Shown here one piece after another: positions 6,859-9,623 of a stretch of 9,623 bases of DNA (positions are counted from its first letter, which is position 1; every line of letters begins with the position of its first letter). Below the pieces are notes generated by a model that had not been told where the DNA came from, searched no databases, and saw only the letters and a list, made by a program, of their open reading frames with translations. The position numbers and the translations under genes are program-made. The stretch is from positions 1-9,623 of the forward strand of contig JAHRWG010000373.1 in NCBI GenBank assembly GCA_019090295.1. Direction: 5' to 3'. Source of the DNA: Cycloclasticus sp. Lineage in GTDB: Bacteria > Pseudomonadota > Gammaproteobacteria > Methylococcales > Cycloclasticaceae.

Positions 6859-6939
6859 TTACTTATATTTTCTTTTGTACATTGTATAGCCTAACCATAC
6901 AAATCCAACTAATACTAAAAGTCCTACTACTGTTTCCAT
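6859..6939 (-). CDS. 26-residue single-pass membrane peptide in the lysis cassette
   Basis: This is a very short ORF: Met-Glu-Thr, then a hydrophobic helix (VVGLLVLVGFVWLGYTM, residues 4-20), then the basic tail YKRKYK. It has a near-ideal AAAGGAG (6946-6952) 6 nt before its ATG. The site overlaps the holin stop, and the ORF's own stop overlaps the terminase ribosome binding site, so the gene fills the holin-terminase gap exactly. The positive tail predicts an N-out/C-in membrane insertion. It occupies the place held in T7 by the spanin and small genes between holin and terminase, but it has no lipobox and almost no periplasmic part, so it is not a recognisable spanin. A holin regulator (antiholin-like) or other lysis accessory is a guess. 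Confidence 0.7.
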   Translation of the reverse strand: METVVGLLVLVGFVWLGYTMYKRKYK

Positions 6940-6945
6940 GTTATA

Positions 6946-6952
6946 CTCCTTT
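6946..6952 (-). promoter_or_regulatory. Ribosome binding site of the 26-residue membrane peptide
   Basis: AAAGGAG on the minus strand, 6 nt before the ATG at 6939 and immediately after the holin TAG (6953-6955). It is the main evidence that the very short ORF is translated. Confidence 0.78.
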
Positions 6953-7159
6953 CTATTTAATAGCCTTGTTGGTAACCTCTCTTAGCCAAATACCCCCAAT
7001 AGTCTGTACAGCTACGAAAGCCATAGATAGATACATAGCATGTTCTTTGGTCAACTCAAGTTGGTTCACATAGATCAGACCAACACCAGCCATAGCGACT
7101 AATGCTGATATTACGTGAAACCACATTGTTTTTGACTGTAACCTACTTTTGCTTTCCAT
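6953..7159 (-). CDS. Putative holin (two transmembrane helices)
   Basis: This 68-residue protein has two predicted membrane segments, about residues 12-31 (MWFHVISALVAMAGVGLIYV) and 41-59 (AMYLSMAFVAVQTIGGIWL). They are joined by a short charged loop (NQLELTKEH), with basic ends (ESKSRLQSK and REVTNKAIK). Size, two helices and charged termini fit class II-type holins, which open the inner membrane so the endolysin can reach peptidoglycan. It overlaps the 3' end of the endolysin gene by 17 nt in another frame. Its AGGAGA (7168-7173) lies 8 nt before the ATG, inside the endolysin gene. The endolysin has no signal peptide, so a holin is needed, which supports the call. Holin families are too diverse to be certain from sequence alone. 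Confidence 0.78.
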   Translation of the reverse strand: MESKSRLQSKTMWFHVISALVAMAGVGLIYVNQLELTKEHAMYLSMAFVAVQTIGGIWLREVTNKAIK

Positions 7160-7667
7160 TGAACAAATCTCCTATAAGTTTTATTAAACTACTCCATATA
7201 CTAGGTTTAGCATATAGGATTGGTAGGTGCCCGTTAATACCTGACATTACCATACTCTGAGAACCGTTACGGTTAATAGAGGTTTGAGTTGAGTTGTCAT
7301 AAAACCAGAACATACCACCACCTTTAGGGGGTGTAGACCATTGGTCAATATGTATACCTCCACCAACCATTTCAATACCTACACCACCAAGTTTCTTGGC
7401 AGCCCAGTACTGTGCTAGTTTAGCCAGTTTCATATCTTTGATTAACTCACCATTTCTGTATAAGTGTACGTCAGCAGCTTTGCCATCATCGTGACGAACA
7501 GAGCCAATCCTACGATCAGCAGTCTGTCCCCCACTATAGATATGCCCAACCACTTCGGGGCCATACACTATTTCTATTGCCTCACTAATCTGTTTAAACA
7601 AGTAAGATGTGATAGGTTTGTTCCTTATCGTACCTTCCCCCTTATTTTTGTACAACAAATTTCCCAT
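7143..7667 (-). CDS. Putative endolysin, M15-type peptidoglycan peptidase
   Basis: This 174-residue protein is probably the phage lysin that cuts peptide cross-links or stem peptides of the cell wall. Residues 45-68 contain SGGQTADRR followed by GSVRHDDGKAADV. This fits the zinc-binding S-x-H-x-x-G-x-A-x-D pattern of M15/VanY-like peptidases (H59 and D66 as ligands). GGGIHID (102-108) supplies the second His (H106), as in the (V/I)H(I/V)D motif of the M15A branch. About 50 residues follow the domain with no known motif. There is no signal sequence, so export would depend on the adjacent holin. The ATG overlaps the tail gene's stop (TAATG) and has no Shine-Dalgarno sequence, implying coupled translation. 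A virion-associated lysin is an alternative because it follows a tail gene. Confidence 0.82.
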   Translation of the reverse strand: MGNLLYKNKGEGTIRNKPITSYLFKQISEAIEIVYGPEVVGHIYSGGQTADRRIGSVRHDDGKAADVHLYRNGELIKDMKLAKLAQYWAAKKLGGVGIEMVGGGIHIDQWSTPPKGGGMFWFYDNSTQTSINRNGSQSMVMSGINGHLPILYAKPSIWSSLIKLIGDLFNGKQK

Positions 7668-9592
7668 TACAAGGAGCCAAAGCCAGTCAGTATCCAGTTT
7701 GTTCCGTCAAAAGCTGCTGTCATCCATTCACCTGTTGCTAGGTTTTTCAACAACCCTGCACTTACTTGATCTCTAACTGCTAGGTTAAAAGCACCTGAAC
7801 CAGACCTAGCGATCCTTACTACGTCTCCATCTACTGCACCTGTGTTAGCTATATTAGCAGTTCTTGTACCTGTCAGTGTACCTGTGTGGAATACAGTAGT
7901 GACAGGTAAAGTCATTGTGACACCTGCATCTGTAGATATTGTAGAAGTACTCTTAAGAGCATCTACCGCAGCTACACCAGCCACCCTTAGTTCTGCTGGG
8001 TTGTACATACGACGAGATGTATTAGTACCTGTCTGTATAACTGCTGTTGCATGTTCTAACCTAGGCCAGAAATGTATTACATACCTGCTACCCTCATATA
8101 CTATAAGACCTCTACCAGCCGCACCTGTAAGTGCAAGTTCTGCTGTAGTCCCAGCCTCACCCATTTGTTGTATATTACGTGTAGTTCCATCACCATCGTC
8201 TGAAACAAAGGTAATAACATCTGAATTAGATAAGGTAGTAAACCATACACCACGACCTTCATCACCAAGAGCTTGATTAGCTGTTGGGTCTAAGTTGACT
8301 GTAACTGTACCATCAAGTGTATATGTTTCACCTAATAGGTTATTACTATCTAATGACAAATCTAAAGCTGTCTCCGAAGTACCAGCAGATGAGTAAGCTG
8401 TGAAGGCTGTACTATCAATTCCGTCTAGAGAGAATGAGTTAGGATCAATTACTGTTATAGTATATATAATATCATTAAGTTCTGTCATACCAACAACAGA
8501 CTCAATCTTTACCTTATCACCTGTGGTATGACTATGCCCCGTGGCTGTGATAACACAAGGGTCAGCCTGTGTAGCCCCTGTAATTGTACCTATGACACCC
8601 GATATATCAGAAATGTTATGTGACCTAGTACCAAGTTTTTCTCCTAAGAGACCTGAAGCTGGTAACATAATATCTGTTAATCTGTCATCTGCTACGAAGC
8701 TATTACCGTACCAAGCACCCCTTAAAGCTACACCACCACGTTCTCCTGCTGTCTTGTAAGACTCACTTGAAAAGTGGTTTATAACATTGTCTGGGTCACC
8801 TAGATCACTGTCATAACCTGCCAGTTCATCTGTGGTTACGTAAGAAACTTCATCTGGGTTTAATCTAGCAAACTTCTGCATAGTTGTATTTCTATTAGCT
8901 TGTTGACCACTGTTTACACCAGTATACAAACCAAACACAACCATAGGGAATTTTCTCGTACCAACTGGAGCATTACCCCTAGTCTTAAGGTCTGAATATA
9001 AGTAAGCTAGTTCTGTGAGGTATGTAGCTTCTGGTGTATCCAGATCAGCCTCACCATGCCACCAACCAAAACCATCAAACTGGTCAATACCTGCTGTTGT
9101 TATAGCATCTGTCCATTTTTTAAACTCTACTCGGTTAGACCCACTAACTGTTCTATCTGTTGCTATAGGTGAACCAGATGCATACCCGCCGCCAGTCCAT
9201 TGCTCTAGTTCAGTGGAACCGTTTGTCGCCATAACTATACGAACAGTAATACCATGTGTATTAGCTATATCTAATGCTGCGTGTACTGCTGCACAGTTTG
9301 AACTATCTGTGTTGAAAGGTAAAGAACCTTGTAAAGTAGAAGCGTCTACCCATAGTCCAGAGGACACTACAAAAGCATAAACTTTGTCTGTCTCTGTGAT
9401 CCAGTTAGTACCTGAACCTCCATCTGAACCTACTGCATTTGATTGACCACCCCACGCTAGGTAGAAAGGGTCAGGCATCTTAATAGCATCAACGAATACT
9501 TTATCTACAGCATACATTGACCCATTTGTAGTTGAGGTTACCAATGGTACTGATAGTACACCAGTGGTTAAAAGCAGGTTACCTTTATATGT
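7667..9592 (-). CDS. Tail fibre/spike with SGNH (SASA-like) esterase domain; N-terminus missing
   Basis: An open frame enters from the contig end; about 641 codons are present. The apparent start at 9607 (GTG, reading MYKRQ) is adapter sequence, so the true start lies outside. Numbering from that false Met, residues 48-300 resemble SGNH/sialate O-acetylesterase-like (SASA) enzymes: GGQSNAVG (nucleophile S56), NGSTELEQW (129-137), GWWHGEADL (181-189), and DPDNVINHF (H278, with D271/D273 candidates for the acid). These enzymes remove O-acetyl groups from glycans. Residues about 338-410 (ITGATQADP, TATGHSH, GDKVKIESVVGMTELND, DSTAFTAYSSAGTS) look like an FCCH-type beta domain found in some phage tail proteins. 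The C-terminus (about 560-646: TGTRTANIANTGAVDGDVVRI, GTNWILTGFGSL) is a beta-rich module of a kind I associate with phage fibres. It most likely binds and deacetylates host surface polysaccharide. Confidence 0.85.
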   Translation of the reverse strand, partial: TYKGNLLLTTGVLSVPLVTSTTNGSMYAVDKVFVDAIKMPDPFYLAWGGQSNAVGSDGGSGTNWITETDKVYAFVVSSGLWVDASTLQGSLPFNTDSSNCAAVHAALDIANTHGITVRIVMATNGSTELEQWTGGGYASGSPIATDRTVSGSNRVEFKKWTDAITTAGIDQFDGFGWWHGEADLDTPEATYLTELAYLYSDLKTRGNAPVGTRKFPMVVFGLYTGVNSGQQANRNTTMQKFARLNPDEVSYVTTDELAGYDSDLGDPDNVINHFSSESYKTAGERGGVALRGAWYGNSFVADDRLTDIMLPASGLLGEKLGTRSHNISDISGVIGTITGATQADPCVITATGHSHTTGDKVKIESVVGMTELNDIIYTITVIDPNSFSLDGIDSTAFTAYSSAGTSETALDLSLDSNNLLGETYTLDGTVTVNLDPTANQALGDEGRGVWFTTLSNSDVITFVSDDGDGTTRNIQQMGEAGTTAELALTGAAGRGLIVYEGSRYVIHFWPRLEHATAVIQTGTNTSRRMYNPAELRVAGVAAVDALKSTSTISTDAGVTMTLPVTTVFHTGTLTGTRTANIANTGAVDGDVVRIARSGSGAFNLAVRDQVSAGLLKNLATGEWMTAAFDGTNWILTGFGSL

Positions 9593-9623
9593 CTGTCTCT
9601 TATACACATCTGACGCTGCCGAC
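9593..9623 (-). other. Nextera Read 1 adapter, right end
   Basis: The final 31 bases are the mosaic end CTGTCTCTTATACACATCT followed by GACGCTGCCGAC. This matches the reverse complement of the Nextera Read 1 transposase adapter. It is technical sequence. It supplies a GTG and four codons (MYKRQ) in frame with the tail gene, creating a false protein start at 9607. Confidence 0.98.

Noticed and set aside
7670..7682. AAGGAG near the endolysin start
   Set aside because: The motif is on the plus strand, so it cannot serve the minus-strand endolysin ATG.
7842..8276. Plus-strand open frame of 144 codons opposite the tail protein
   Set aside because: It is a Val/Pro/Ser-rich shadow of the tail gene with no motif or supporting context.
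7667..9592. Possible diversity-generating retroelement target in the tail protein C-terminus
   Set aside because: No template repeat or reverse transcriptase is present in the window, and no adenine-biased variable repeat is evident.
21..9592. tRNA genes, CRISPR arrays, insertion sequences, integrase or attachment sites
   Set aside because: I looked for cloverleaf-like, regularly spaced repeat and recombinase signatures and saw none; coding genes occupy almost all of the insert.
1..9623. Perfect 20-bp inverted repeats at the window ends, suggesting a transposon or phage termini
   Set aside because: They are the Tn5 mosaic end of a Nextera library, and the right end continues into the Read 1 adapter.

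Overview
The window is a fragment of a tailed double-stranded DNA phage genome (Caudoviricetes). It is most likely a short-tailed, podovirus-like phage. Both ends are sequencing-library sequence: bases 1-20 and 9593-9623 match the Nextera/Tn5 adapter in opposite orientations, so the biological insert is about 21-9592. The DNA looks moderately AT-rich by eye. I see no integrase, repressor, tRNA, CRISPR array or insertion sequence. The host cannot be read from the window. The fragment has the feel of an environmental (possibly marine) virome contig, but that is only an impression.

Every credible gene lies on the minus strand, so transcription runs from high to low coordinates. In that order: (1) 9592-7667, a large tail fibre or spike protein with an SGNH/SASA-type carbohydrate esterase domain, an FCCH-like domain and a beta-rich C-terminus, cut at its N-terminus by the contig end; (2) a lysis cassette at 7667-6859, made of an M15-like peptidoglycan peptidase (endolysin), a two-helix holin candidate and a 26-residue single-helix membrane peptide; (3) large terminase (6848-5184) and portal (5184-3412); (4) an 81-residue unknown (3410-3165); (5) a 123-nt AT-rich gap holding two dyads and a TATAAT; (6) scaffold (3041-2286), major capsid (2270-1329) and a small head decoration-type protein (1315-812); (7) a rho-independent terminator (790-758); (8) a fibre-like virion protein (743-39); (9) the possible first codons of a further gene cut by the contig edge.

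The genes form a tight late operon for assembly, packaging, lysis and host attachment. Most junctions overlap or have gaps under 20 nt. Three junctions have the form TAATG (one-base stop/start overlap), which suggests translational coupling. The only sizeable regulatory spaces are the gap before the scaffold/capsid genes and the terminator after the capsid/decoration pair. That terminator recalls the T-phi terminator just after the capsid gene of T7, which limits transcription beyond the most abundant head proteins. The terminase-portal adjacency differs from T7, where the terminase gene lies at the far right end of the map.

I do not see a new defence or mobile system. The items most worth a second look are the tail-borne esterase with its FCCH-like domain, the tiny membrane gene in the lysis cassette, the dyad-rich gap before scaffold, the terminator after the capsid genes, and the adapter artefacts, which create a false N-terminus and a false terminal inverted repeat.
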